Positions 36,360 to 47,574 of a stretch of 64,000 bases of DNA are shown piece by piece (within the stretch, counting starts at the first letter, position 1; each line of letters opens with the position of its first letter). The stretch is from Hetaerina americana. Its lineage: Eukaryota > Arthropoda > Insecta > Odonata > Calopterygidae. Below the pieces are notes generated by a model that had not been told where the DNA came from, ran no database searches, and saw only the letters and a list, made by a program, of their open reading frames with translations. The position numbers and the translations under genes were made by a program. Location: positions 124,001 through 188,000 of the forward strand of contig JAKTNV010000176.1 of assembly GCA_022747635.1 (NCBI GenBank), read 5' to 3'.

Positions 36360-38465
36360 TAGGTATAATTGTAATGTAGTATACTCTATGGGTCCATTTC
36401 CATATTTTTAGAGCTCTTTTGAATAAAAAGTTACCTCTCTTGTGAAATAATCCGATTCCTTGGGTTTGTTTCTCAGTGACCCCTACAGGAAATCATTTCG
36501 TGAACTATAGATATCTACGGATTTTATTTTTGAAAAATACGGCAAATAGGGGTAATAATTATGCTTGTAAAACGTGGCTTAATCGTGAGTGTTTTTTCGA
36601 TAATGAGGAACAGAAAATTTGTGTTTGATATTACTCGATAAACATTTATTAATCCTCTGACTAAATTTCATTGCGTCCGATATCAATCCCCGCCTCGTTC
36701 GAATTTTCGATAAAACGCGTGGATTCTTAGCTCTGTGTGCTCCTCATTCATTTGTGATGTCAGTGTATGATCCACATCAAGAAGGCACATCTACAATTCC
36801 CCTTCGAACGCAGTTTAAGTTTAATTTAACGTGTGGGTGGGAGGAGTCCGATTACATTATTTGATTATTATTTTCAATTCTATATTTTATTTAATTAAAG
36901 AGACACATTATTTAAATACCTACTGTTTGGTACTGAATATATTAATCGACATTTAATTATAAAATATTTCGAACATTCCAATGGAAATATTAAGTGGAGA
37001 GCTTAAATATAAAAGTTGATGAAGATCCGAAATTTTGATTCAATATATCTACAGTGGCACTTTGTTCCAAGATAATCAGCTTCTCTGCAAGAGTAACAGC
37101 GAAGCAAAAGGAGAGGATTTCCAATCCCGGGTAGAAGAGGGAGCGGGAGATGTGAAGACGCGCTTTATTCGAATGCTGATTATTTTTAGTTGACTTTGTC
37201 ATGGCGTAAGGTAATGGCTGGCCGTGGAAACATGTTATCTTTTCCATTTACTTATTCGTTACATTGTGTTAGCCGGAAGAGTTGGGTTTACGAACATACT
37301 TAATATTTTAAATTCTAGTCTTCTGACTCATTGTTTTGAAAGTGTCTGTAAATGTATTTTTAATTTGCGAGTAAGAAGAGCGGTTTTCATCACAGGACAC
37401 CCGACTAGAGGTCTCCCACCACAATTCGTTAGTTCACTTACTTGACCCAATATGGCATTCCTGTGACAAGAGTTGGCAGGCGGCTATGGGGTTTGTTCTA
37501 CCTGCTCCGTTTACGGCCTCATTTGGCCGTTAATCTTCAACTTCTTAATTCTAGAGAGACTCCTTCCTTTCGCCTACTTCTCGGTCGTTGAAAACCGAAA
37601 ACTCGGTTTCTGCAACGGGCTCAAAAGTCTTTCGTAGCTCCCTTGGCTAACTATGACCAAAATATCCGCAACTCTACTATGTTGCTCGGTTTCCTTCCAA
37701 CAATTTCTTCTTCCGTCAGCCCTCTCAACGTTGCATTCATCATTTTCTGCGCGTCTGAATGAAAACGACGGCTGATTATGAATCTTCGCTCCTTGCCAAA
37801 CGCTCCCCTTCCAGACGCTGCACTTACCATGCAGTCAGAAAACACGTTCAAGTTTCGAATGTTTCATGCCCTTTTTATCATCTGCCATTGTCATATTATA
37901 TTCTATAATACACGCATTTAATATATTAACCCAATTCGGTCTGTATGTCGAACCAAACCATGACGTTCGATTTAAAAATTTCCCAATCAACTGAAACTTT
38001 GCATACATACTTTGTCGGTTTAATAAGGAAAGACTAATTTCATTTTGTATGGCGCATATTCGAATTCGAATTGGGGGAGTGCTAATTTAGGCAGAATCTT
38101 ACGTAATTTTTACTTCCTTGAGCACCAAAGACGAAAAGTAAAAATAAAACTCTCACTTCAGTTTGTTTGTTTTATTTATAAACGTATTAATCAATCTGCT
38201 ATAAGAGGAACGAAATATTTGTTCCATAGAGACACCCATCATCGGAGACAATGATGCCTGTGTGATACTTTTCGTCCAACCTCGATGCACTTTATTTAGA
38301 GCGCAAGATAACTGCTTAAAATATTAACAACAGAGCCGTTTATTACGTAGGATGGGAAGGTTGAGGTGATTAATGTTAAAACGATCTATAAAAAAAAGAG
38401 GTAAGGAGGTTTACGGCAACTGCGCGTAATTGAACGGCCGCCCCTTCCCTCTTTCCGGGTTCAGC
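36360..38465. other. AT-rich noncoding DNA, nothing recognised
   Basis: Short unsupported frames only. No RNA gene or transposon domain could be recognised. Confidence 0.5.
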
Positions 38466-38469
38466 CGGT

Positions 38470-38605
38470 TTGACGCCCCTCCGCACTTGCGCCATTCAAT
38501 CGCGGGATTTCATTTCGGGGACGCCACAGCAACCAAGGAGGACCACGCGCCCCCTACTCCCATCCCTTCCCCCCCTCTCGCCCCTTCCCGCCATCCACCG
38601 CCTAT
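38470..38605 (+). repeat. Dispersed repeat, inverted partner of 44520-44665
   Basis: The segment with GACGCCCCTCCGCACTTG, GCGGGATTTCATTTCGGGGA and GGAGGACCACGCGCCCCCTA reappears in reverse complement at 44520-44665, about 6 kb away. A purine-rich stretch at about 47740-47860 shares weaker features. Confidence 0.75.
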
Positions 38606-39560
38606 TCTCCTATATCACTTATCTCTGGACAATTTTTCATACTTATCATTTAAATATCTTGCCACTTGAGCCAACAAACATAGCTAAAGCGTCCTCAACG
38701 TGGATCGATTTTGCTATTACCTCTAATCTTGAAAAAGAATTTCCCATGGTCAACTTGCTGACCTGGCCTCTGCTGCCAAGGATCAATCTACGTATTTTAC
38801 GCCCTCCATACCCCAAGGTTTAAGCAAACCTTTATTCGTATAAAACCACATTATTATATGGTAATCTACCGGTTAAGGTAGGTTTTTGGATGAATACAGC
38901 TACCAAATAACTATTTTGTGACTCCTCACAAAACGCAATCCAGCAACCTACTCTAGTGACGCCTGAAACCATTCTATTCAACCTACTCTACATAAGGTCC
39001 CTATTCATTCCGAGTAATAATTTCTAACTGTTAGCATCGATCTGCCTTTCTTATATCCCGATAAAGATTTAACTTTCCTGTACAGCGCACCAAATTTCCC
39101 TTCCTTCTTTTAACTTCCCATAGCCTCGCACTGCGTCTTTCACCGTGCTTTTTTTGCTTCATTTGTCACAATTTGCCTCAATTTATTACTTAACTTCATT
39201 TTGCTGAACTCTGTGTTTACAATCTACCATGTTTTCCTCCCATCCATCTTTGCAATTATCTCATCCGTGATCTTCAATATAATAACACCTATTCGTATAA
39301 TATACATTAATGAGTTAATTAATTTTACTATGATATAATGAATTCCGCTACATCACTTCCATGGTTAATCATTGAATATCTAAATGACGTCAAAGAAAAA
39401 GTTGGAAGTTTTAAATTACTTCCTAATCGAATTGCTGGAAGAATTCGCTCCTGAAAGAACAATGCGTGTTTCTAAGGACCAGGCTTAAGAAAATAGATGG
39501 CTGCATTTGATGAATGTTTTCACGCTTTTAAGAGATAAAAAATATTACCCTATATGATAA
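38606..39560. other. AT-rich noncoding DNA
   Basis: No supported gene between the dispersed repeat and the LINE fragment. Confidence 0.5.
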
Positions 39561-39562
39561 TA

Positions 39563-40190
39563 TTATAAGGAGTCCTTGAGTCGGCTAGTTCTGGCATCTA
39601 TTTCCCGAATTTTATATGCATGATCCAAGCGACCAATGCATGTAGGAGTACGAATAATTTGCGAGACCTCGGTGCTGAAACATGCGGATCTGAATTTATT
39701 TAATAATTTCAATCTTGCATTGAATCGTCTCTCTGCCAATGATTCCCACCCCAAATCTATGAGCATTTCGGCGATGCTTTTCATTTTATCGTAAGAATTT
39801 TTAACAAAACGGACTGCCCGGCGTTGAACCTTCTCAATTTTTCGAATGAGGCCTTTTTCACTCGGATCCCATACGCTACATGCGTATTCTGAATGAGGCC
39901 TTACAAGAGCGTGGTAACAACGTTCCTTGACCTTCGAGTCACTTTTGCCGACAATGCGTCTAATAAATCCCAAATTTTTATATGCTTGACCGCAGACTTT
40001 ACGTATGTGAGTTCCCCAAGTTAAGTCTTTTGTGAATGTGACACCTAGGTATTTTACGCTATCTTTTTCCCGTATAAAAATTACCGCACGGTAACTTTTA
40101 TGACACCATAGCTCAACATTGCCATTAAGTATGATTAAATTTTTCTTGTTGAATTGAAATATAATGTTTCGGATTTTGCACAGGTAGCGA
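39563..40190 (-). pseudogene. LINE family L-A, post-RT C-terminal fragment
   Basis: On the minus strand, SVKYLGVTFTKDLTWGTHI (about 40080-40020) leads into the open frame 39973-39563. That frame carries KNLGFIRRIVG (first residues), KERCYHALVRPHSEYACSVW, VQRRAVRFVKNSYDKM and LGWESLAERRF. This is the region after the RT palm in CR1/jockey-like LINEs and aligns with the broken copy at 13560-13900. The catalytic core is absent and the 136-aa remnant is open. Confidence 0.8.
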
Positions 40191-40805
40191 TTTTGCCGTT
40201 TCAGTCGCTTTCTCCAATATTTTAACTCAACTATAAATTAACATTTAACTTAAAAATTTTCTTGTTTTGTCAGAAACTTCATAATCATGATTTGTCTTTT
40301 GCTGTTTTCATTCCACATTGATCGCCCCGGTTTACTATCCGCGAACCTATATGATTTAATGAAGACTTTCATGTCCATTTCTTTCCATGCCTTTTAAAAT
40401 TCGACCTACCTATTTTCATTGGACAGTTTCGGAGACATTTGCTGGTCGCGTAAATAGCGGTTTGAGTCACCTGAACTATCTCCAATCTGTTCCATGTAAT
40501 GAATACTGTCATTATTTCTAGCAGCCCTCTTCTATAGAAGGTCTTCTCGAATTTTAGGAAACAAAGAAATACATAATGCTTTCAAAACGTTTTTCCCATT
40601 AATTATCTCATCAATGCCATTGCATCTCGCTTTATACTCTTCCCTTTCTGAATCAAAACAATCGTTTGAAATCCTTATATTATGAAACTTAATACATTAT
40701 GATGTTTGCTATTTTAGACACATTGTTCCGTATTGCTCACTGCCTTCCACCCTTTGTGATGGGAATTAAACCTAATCTTACGTGAAGTAATACTAGGCCG
40801 GTTTT
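40191..40805. other. Noncoding, with a short shared repeat
   Basis: A block at about 40425-40500 (CGCGTAAATAGCGGTTTGAGTC) is shared with 12918-12990, probably LINE-derived flank. Nothing else is recognised. Confidence 0.4.
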
Positions 40806-40809
40806 GGGA

Positions 40810-41007
40810 TTAGGTCTCTTTCCGGCCTGATTCCGGACTTTGAATTAGCCCCAAAAATCTGTTCATATCGGCTTTTCCGCATTCCTTGTGTCGATCCGTG
40901 GTACTCTTTTCTACCCCCACGTCCTCATTCCAGTTCGATTCCATCAGTGCCCTTTCCATAGCGCGAACAAGCATTACTGGCCCTAAGGTATCCCCGTCAA
41001 GTTTCAA
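40810..41007 (-). pseudogene. Non-LTR retrotransposon fragment (pre-RT linker)
   Basis: The minus frame contains GDTLGPVMLVRAMERALMES followed by NWNEDVGVE. This parallels the D.L.P...IERAL...KLNKAVGAD segment at about 57530-57620 and a broken copy at 46070-46180. It matches the linker leading into RT domain 0. Short and truncated on both sides. Confidence 0.5.
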
Positions 41008-41099
41008 GATTTATGAAAGAGAGTAACCACCGAAATACCGAGGATACGTGGAATTACTCCCTTTAGATCACGCGCTCAGCAGTCAACAAGTTCATTCAG

Positions 41100-42400
41100 A
41101 GTGAATTTATAAAAGATAACACGGAACCTAGACGGTACAACGGTGATGTTAGAAAGGCATTGCGACGTCAAAGGCTATGTCACGCAAAGATGAAAAATAT
41201 TAGGAATGATATATCTAGCGACAAAAAGGAGAAGATTTTTAAGTTTACCAGATACTTGGGCGAATGCTAAGAATGAAGTTCGGAAAGCGCGAAGGGAATT
41301 CAAAAGAAAAGGTTACCGGAAATTTTCTAAGAGAATCCAAAAGCATTTTGGTCAAACGTCAGAGTAGTTGAGGGAAATAAGTCAACTGTCCATTCACTCA
41401 AAGATGATAAAGGCTCAAGAGTAACAATCAGTTTGGAAAAGGCTAACTAATTAAATTCCTTCTTTCAAAGCCTTAACTAATGTTTCACAGAATACCTCTA
41501 ATAGCTTACCAAATCGTGTTGGTTTACCGATGCCCAAAATTGAAATCTCATATAATGGAATAGAATGTTTGCTGAAAAATGTTACGCCTTATAAATCCTC
41601 CGGGTTCGATGAAAAACCCGCTCGTATTTTGACAGATCTTGCTTCAGAAATTGTGCCGTAGCTGGGAATAATTTTCCAGAAGTCGCTGGCAGATTATAAG
41701 GTTCCTAGAATTTGGAAAACGGCTTACGTAACACCAATATTTAAATACGGAGACAAGGAGGACCAAAGTAATTAAAGGCCTATTTCCCGCACGTCCATTT
41801 CGTTCATGGTTATGGAATGCTTACGGGTGTACATATGCATACTCGTAGTGGCTGGTTTGATCGTGAGACATCTCGATAATAAGAAGTCAGTAATGAAAAA
41901 TCAGCACGGTTTCCAAGATAGAAGATACTGCGAGACACAAGTCGCGCTTTTTGTGCATGATATTATCATTTCTGGAGAGAACAATGTTGAGTGGACGCGA
42001 TTTTTATAGATTTCAAGAAACCCTTGGTTAAAGTACCTCAGAAAATTCCTCGCACAGCTAGAAGCATTTGGTATAGATAAATATATCTGGGGTTGGATTA
42101 AAGACTTTTGAGATGGTCGGATTGAAAGAGTAATGATAGACGGAGTTGCTCAAATGCAGTAGAAGCTACTTCAGGTGTTTCCCAGGGAAGAAGGACCTCT
42201 TTTATTCCTTCTTTACGTTAACATTGACTCTGTAGTCACTGGAAATACACGTTTATTTGCCGACGATGCAGCGGTTTACCATGATATCCGTGATACTGAG
42301 GACTCAGCGGCTTTGCCAGCTGACCTTAATTTTATACAACTATTGCTGCGAAACTTGGCAATTAAAGTTTAACTTAATAAAGTGCTTACTCATAAATATT
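41100..42400 (+). pseudogene. LINE family L-A, linker plus reverse transcriptase, decayed
   Basis: Broken plus-strand frames run from the endonuclease-RT linker, through SSGFDEKPARIL and WKTAYVTPIFKYGD (RT entry blocks) and PISRTSISFMVMECL. The frame 41806-42009 follows with KNQHGFQDRRYCETQVALF, and 42175-42372 with LLYVNIDSVVTGNTRLFADD, the catalytic box. The GWIKDF, RIERVMIDGVAQMQ and LLQVFPRE blocks are nearly identical to those at 13180-13300. Several stops are in-frame, so it is inactive. Confidence 0.82.
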
Positions 42401-42404
42401 TCCC

Positions 42405-42870
42405 TCAGGGAACGGGGGAGGGAGATGGGGGCAGTCTGGGGAGACTGTTGGGAAGGGGGAAAGGAGATCAAGTTTTATAAACGTAAGTTTAATAGCAAAA
42501 CAATAATATTCAGGCAATGATACAGATTTAAAACAACATCGATAATTTGGAATAAATAATATTGATAAAATTCCTCTTCAAAGACTCGTGAGTATATATT
42601 TTCCTCTGCATTCAACCGTCCATTAAAATAATAAACGCATTTTTTGCCCCAGTCACACCAGACTGCCCCCCATCTCCCTCCCCTCTTCCCCAGGAGAGGA
42701 AAGAGCAGGGGACAATCCCCCCAGACTGCCAACCATCTCCTGCCCCCCTCCCACCTACAGGGGAGAGCAGGAGCAGTCCCCCCAGGCTGCCCCCCTTCTC
42801 CCTCCCCTTAGAGGGGAGAGCAGGGGACAGTCCCCCCTAAATTCCCCCATCTACCTTCCCCTGCCTCCTA
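42405..42870. repeat. GC-rich minisatellite with an inverted outlier copy
   Basis: At 42645-42870 a roughly 60-65-bp unit repeats three to four times; each unit has (A/G)GACTGCC, CATCTCC, a GGAGAGCAGG(G/A) core and CAGTCCCCCC. At about 42410-42450 the same motif appears in reverse complement (GGGAGATGGGGGCAGTCT). The intervening 170 bp is AT-rich. Confidence 0.8.
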
Positions 42871-44515
42871 TCCCCTATATATGAATATATCTCTGATTAA
42901 CCTTAATAGATGGGAGTTACTCCCTTAATATAATTCCATAAGGCATATTTGAAGGTGCAGGCTGATTTTAAAGCAAATTTTAGAGTCACAATAAGGCACC
43001 ATATAAACTGGCAAATACCTTGTATCCATTTATTTATCATAACCTGATGAGAATATCCATTTTTCATCAACCAAGTCTTTCGATCACACATGCATCATCA
43101 TTGGGCATCCATATCATGTGGACAGTATCCACAGTTTCAAATTATTTCTGAAAAATGCAATGAAAACATTCCTTATCGGAGGCATAAACATCAAGTATTG
43201 ATCGAGAGATCTGGTTCATGCAAAAAACTTATTTCAATGGCCCCTTTGTTAGAAATATCCCCCACGTACAGAAAAAATATAAAGGAAGACTGCAAATCTC
43301 ACAATAGCAGACTAATATAGCGGAGGAGCTCTTTGACATGTGCCATTCTAAACTAAGCAAAATACATTTTATTTATTTCATTGTAAATTTCCCAGCTGAG
43401 AACCACTGATTTTGCTGGTTTAACCCCTCCTTGATTTTCAAAATACAAGGTGAACCTTAGGCAGTATTTTCGTGCTAATGGATCATATTCACTTTTTTAG
43501 TTATTGGTCTGTTTTTATTATGCCACAATATACATGTTACTTTTATGATCATGACAGGTCTTAATCATGGATGACAATGAATGAGACCAACAAATATTGA
43601 GACGATTGAGATAGGAAAGACATTCACCTACTGTCAACTAGTATAACCAGACTATTTTTCATTTGGGAAACTACCAGCTGCATTGATATGCTTACAAATG
43701 GGGTAAATTCAATCCCCACGTTTATTTCATGAGTAGATCCAATGCCAAACTAATTTTTATAGCATGGGTGCCACCTTCAAGATTCCCATGCTTACATATG
43801 ATTGCTCGGACAAATAGGAATAGGTGAAGGACAGAAAGACTAGAGGAAGGGGATGGGTTTGTCGAGGAAACTGCAATAGGTACGAAAAGTGGGAAATAAT
43901 ATAAATTATTAGAGCTGATACAGAAGGAAGTGGAGAGACTCTAGGCCGCCATCAAGTGTAGTCGTGTTGAGGGTATGAATAACTTCCGAGAGCAGCGTAC
44001 CCAGCTACGCAGAGTTAAAATCTCAATTTTTTAGTCGCTATAATTTCTGCTATTGTGATGTTGATGGCTTTGAGCTGTCCTTGTAAATAAAATTCTAGGT
44101 AGTTGAAATCCGCGCATGATGACCTATTCAGGAAAATTCGAGGGATGTAGTAATATTAATAAAAAATAGAAAACCTGATACATTTCGTAAAAAATTATAT
44201 TTGAATACTTCATCTGTGTCCCTAATGGCTAAAATTCAAAGGATGCACAAACGTAAAGAAGTTATAAAACAATTACCTTAGTTCTTAAGCAGTTCACAAC
44301 AGGATTAAAAAAATACACCATGACTTAAATATACCTTATACTTCTAAGGTTTTGTAGATATTAACAAAGCTTTTGATAAGATTATGAGAAAAACGAAATT
44401 CCAACGATTCAAATGATATTTTTTTAACGTACGATGAATTTCAATTCACTGAGGAAGATATTGGCCACAATATTTACATTATTATCCATTGGATACTGCT
44501 ATCAATTCTGTAGTG
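42871..44515. other. AT-rich noncoding DNA, nothing recognised
   Basis: Only short frames (for example 43090-43320) without motifs. Confidence 0.45.
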
Positions 44516-44519
44516 TCCA

Positions 44520-44665
44520 CTTCATGGTTGAATTTTTTAAGGGGGGGAAAGGACGAGAGGGGGCGAAGGAATGGGAGTAGGGGGCGCGTGGTCCTCCTTG
44601 GTATCTGCGGCGTCCCCGAAATGAAATTCCGCGATTGAATTGCACAAGTGCGGAGGGTGGAATAA
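44520..44665 (-). repeat. Dispersed repeat, inverted copy of 38470-38605
   Basis: Reverse complement of the earlier segment, with a few substitutions and different flanks. Confidence 0.75.
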
Positions 44666-45027
44666 AGCATTTTAAATAAAGTGCAAGCAGGTGAGTAATA
44701 GTTTATAATTCGTCGAAGAAGGAGAAAAAGGGGACCGAGGATCTTGGGTATAACGTACTGATACTACGAAGCAATCTTAGGATACACGATGAGGTAATAT
44801 AAATGTGGCGGTTTCCTGGGAGGAACATACTCTTTTTTTACCTTTTCATCACATATCCAAAATACTCATCTACCTGATCCAAACAGGATAAAGAGAAATA
44901 TTTCCCTTTGATGGTTATGTAACATAAAGAATAATCAACAACTATATGCGATCATCACGGAGTTGGTTTCATTGCCGAATTCAACCACTTGCGGCCTATA
45001 CAAGCTATATTTGTGAAACGTTTTTAT
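44666..45027. other. Noncoding, nothing recognised
   Basis: No supported gene or repeat. Confidence 0.45.
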
Positions 45028-45180
45028 TAAAAACTGAGCAGCGTATCAAAATTATTACAGGAGCTAGGTTTGAAATCATTCCCCGACGAACGTAAATTAA
45101 ATGTTAAAACTTCTTTATAAAATTGAAAGTCATTTATTATAAGCCCAGACGTCCAACGGCAGAACCAATAATCTCAAAGT
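45028..45180 (+). pseudogene. LINE family L-A, short C-terminal fragment
   Basis: Plus-strand frames give FVKRFY, KLSSVSKLLQELGLKSFP and DERKLNVK. They align with the FVKNSYDKMKSIAEML and LGWESLAERRFNARLK region at 39563-39973. Too short for any other domain. Confidence 0.6.
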
Positions 45181-45196
45181 GATTAAGTGTAGAATA

Positions 45197-45715
45197 CAGG
45201 GTCCGTTTAATAAGTATCGTGACTGGTTCGCTGTAACCTCAACGTAGCGGTGGGTGGGGGTACGACCGGTCGGCTCGTCAGATGGGTCCCCCACCACTCA
45301 GGCGCACTTGGTTCAGTCGCCTCCAGACTCTCCGTTGAGAGAGGAGGTGGATTATTGTGACGTGTGATTGTTTGTGGTGTCGTCGCGCCGGCCCTGACGA
45401 GCAACGCTACGCTATGAAGTGTTGCTTATAACTCGGGGAATCCGTGTCGGAGACCCTTGAGCTCATTAAACAGGCTTATGAGGGATGCCTTAAACCGAAC
45501 AAGAGTTTTTAAGTGGAAAAAATGTTTAAGGAAGCCTGCAGGCTCGTCGAAGACGAGCACCGCGTCGGATGCCCGACGACCGTTTGAACCGATTCTCAAG
45601 TGGCCAAGGGCAAAAGGTTTTGGACTGACAGGTTATCGCCCTTATCAGTGAGGAGATCGGCCTTTCAGTCGAAATCGTCAACAGCATCTTAACAGAGGAC
45701 CTTGAGAATTAAATG
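45197..45715 (+). pseudogene. mariner-type transposase fragment, 3'-truncated
   Basis: Begins with an end-like sequence (GGTCCGTTTAATAAGTATCG). Broken frames of a transposase N terminus follow: GESVSETLELIKQAYEG, then MFKEACRLVEDEHRVGCPT and finally LSPLSVRR/VNSILTEDLE-like blocks at 45640-45710. This is the HTH portion; no catalytic domain remains and AT-rich unrelated sequence follows. Confidence 0.65.
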
Positions 45716-46234
45716 AAAGAATTATATTAAAGCATTTAATTAGGCATAAGTACAATAAATTGTATCCAGGAATAAAGAGGTTCTGTTGAACAACCTTTGA
45801 CGGTGAAATCTTAAAGAGAAAGAATCGGCAAGGAAAGGACAGTTCGAGGAAATTGAAAGTTTACCATGTAAAGGTGAAATTGATGGGCTCTGCGGGAAGG
45901 TGAAAGTTGTACCATTAAGTGCTAAGACCCAATTCGGGCAAACTAACAACATTCATAAGGAAATCAATAAAGGAAATAGGGAAGAGTCCTCTGAAAAAAA
46001 ATCAGCATAGAGTAATCGTGGGTCGGTAGGCGAGGACGCGCAGGAAGAGAATAGATGCACATGACAATACCTTAGGTCCAGCAATGCTTGGCGGCGATTT
46101 AGAAAGGGCATTGACGGATTCTAAATGAAACGAGGAAGTGGGGGTAGAAACATTCCCACGGAACTTCACAAGGATTTAGGAAAACTTCCGATAGTTAATA
46201 TTTGCGGCTCATGCGGAGTCCGGATATCTGCCTT
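45716..46234 (+). other. Noncoding, includes a LINE pre-RT remnant
   Basis: At about 46060-46190 a broken plus frame reads DNTLGPAMLGGDLERALTDS, matching the linker fragment at 40810-41007. The remainder is unrecognised. Confidence 0.45.
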
Positions 46235-46490
46235 CGATCTCACTCTTCATGGTACATCGGACCCAGCGTCCCACCACGAGTTTGCTTCGCGCCCTTAGAA
46301 TGGTCGTGATGACGGGTCAATATTCTTCTATAGACGACCTTAAATGTCAAAATAAGAGTCGTTGGAAAGTTTTAATGCAAATAATAACCTACTTCGAGAG
46401 GCGACTCCGTCCCTCTCGAAGTGAGTTATCATTTTCATCTCCCCCCCAAGGGATCGAACGGACGCTCGAACGGATCGCGGACGTTTATTA
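46235..46490. repeat. Dispersed noncoding repeat, partial copy with hairpin
   Basis: First half (TCTCACTCTTCATGGTACATCGGACCCAGCGTC) repeats 47210-47300. Second half repeats 47405-47530, including the ACTTCGAGAGG-CGACTCCGT-CCTCTCGAAGT hairpin at about 46391-46422. It ends soon after the AAGGGATCGAACG block. Confidence 0.75.
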
Positions 46491-46955
46491 ACGAACACTC
46501 TTTGTCATCGCATAGTAAATAAGATAAAAAGTTATTTCGTATGTATCAAAAGCAATAACCATGGATCTCACACTCCCTTCCAAACCCGAATTTCCAATCA
46601 GGAACATCAAGTGTACCACACGTTATTTCTCCATAAAACAGTTTATCATGGTCGAATTCTGCAATTAGTCATGTAAGCCTTCACTTAATTAGAAATTCAT
46701 TGTTTCGATTCCGAATGCAGCGAACGCCAAATTAAATAACATTTCGACTTGGCGAGAGAGTCAGGCCAGAGTATTGTTTCTGGAGTACGGATAGATGGAG
46801 AGGGTCCAAATGGTCCGAATTCCAAACAGCTGAAAGGAAATACGCGTAAGGCTATTTTCAGTTGTTTTGGCCTTGTAAAACTGCAAACGTTAAGGTGTTG
46901 AGGGAGACCCTAGTGTTAGATGAACCTTCGCATCCCTGCCACATAAATTAAAACA
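46491..46955. other. Noncoding, nothing recognised
   Basis: No supported gene. Confidence 0.45.
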
Positions 46956-46959
46956 CCGA

Positions 46960-47400
46960 AAACACCAGTGGTCCTTAAAGGTAATGAGATACGATCTCCA
47001 GGTGCCCTGCATCCGACGACTCGTCGCGCACAGGGCCCGATATTCCTTTCGAGGAAGTCCTACAATGAAGTAAGCTGAATTACATAAATTGGACCAAAAA
47101 GGATTTGCCATTTTTTTATTAGGGAATATCTAGCAAGTAAGGTTGCATTCATTGGTATTTTAGGACGAATTTTTGAAATCAGAGAAATTCATAACTCACA
47201 TGATCAATTACATCTCACTCTTCATGGTACATCGGACCCAGAATCCCGCAACGAGTTTGCTTCGCGCCCTTCGATTGGTCGTGATGACGGGACAATATTC
47301 TTCTTAAGACGACCTTAAAAAATAGCAAAAATGAGAACAGAATTCACAACTACACCTGTGCCATATTCTTGAAATACTATGACCCGAGGAAAATTAAATT
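46960..47400. repeat. Dispersed noncoding repeat, long copy
   Basis: Aligns collinearly with 14360-14740 over most of its length. Shared blocks: CCGATATTCCTTTCGAGGAAG, ATTTTAGGACGAATTTTTGA and GTCGTGATGACGGGACAATA. No coding capacity. Confidence 0.72.
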
Positions 47401-47439
47401 AATATCCATGTCCAAAATAAGAGTCGTTGGAAAGTTTTA

Positions 47440-47569
47440 ATGCAAATGATAACCTGCTTCGAGAGGCGACTTCGTCCCTCTCGAAGTGAGTTATCATTTG
47501 CATCTCCCCCCCCAAGGGATCGAACGGGTGCTCCAAAGAATTGGAGCACCGGTTCGATCCCTTGGGGGG
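47440..47569. repeat. Two adjacent hairpins
   Basis: Hairpin 1 (47440-47503): outer 14-bp arms ATGCAAATGATAAC/GTTATCATTTGCAT and inner 11-bp arms CTTCGAGAGG/CCTCTCGAAG. Hairpin 2 (47508-47569): 29-bp arms with one mismatch around an AGAA loop (47537-47540), each arm running CCCCCCAAGGGATCGAAC then GGTGCTCCAA. A GGTTCGATCCC on the right arm looks like a Pol III B-box. Confidence 0.9.
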
Positions 47570-47574
47570 AGGTG

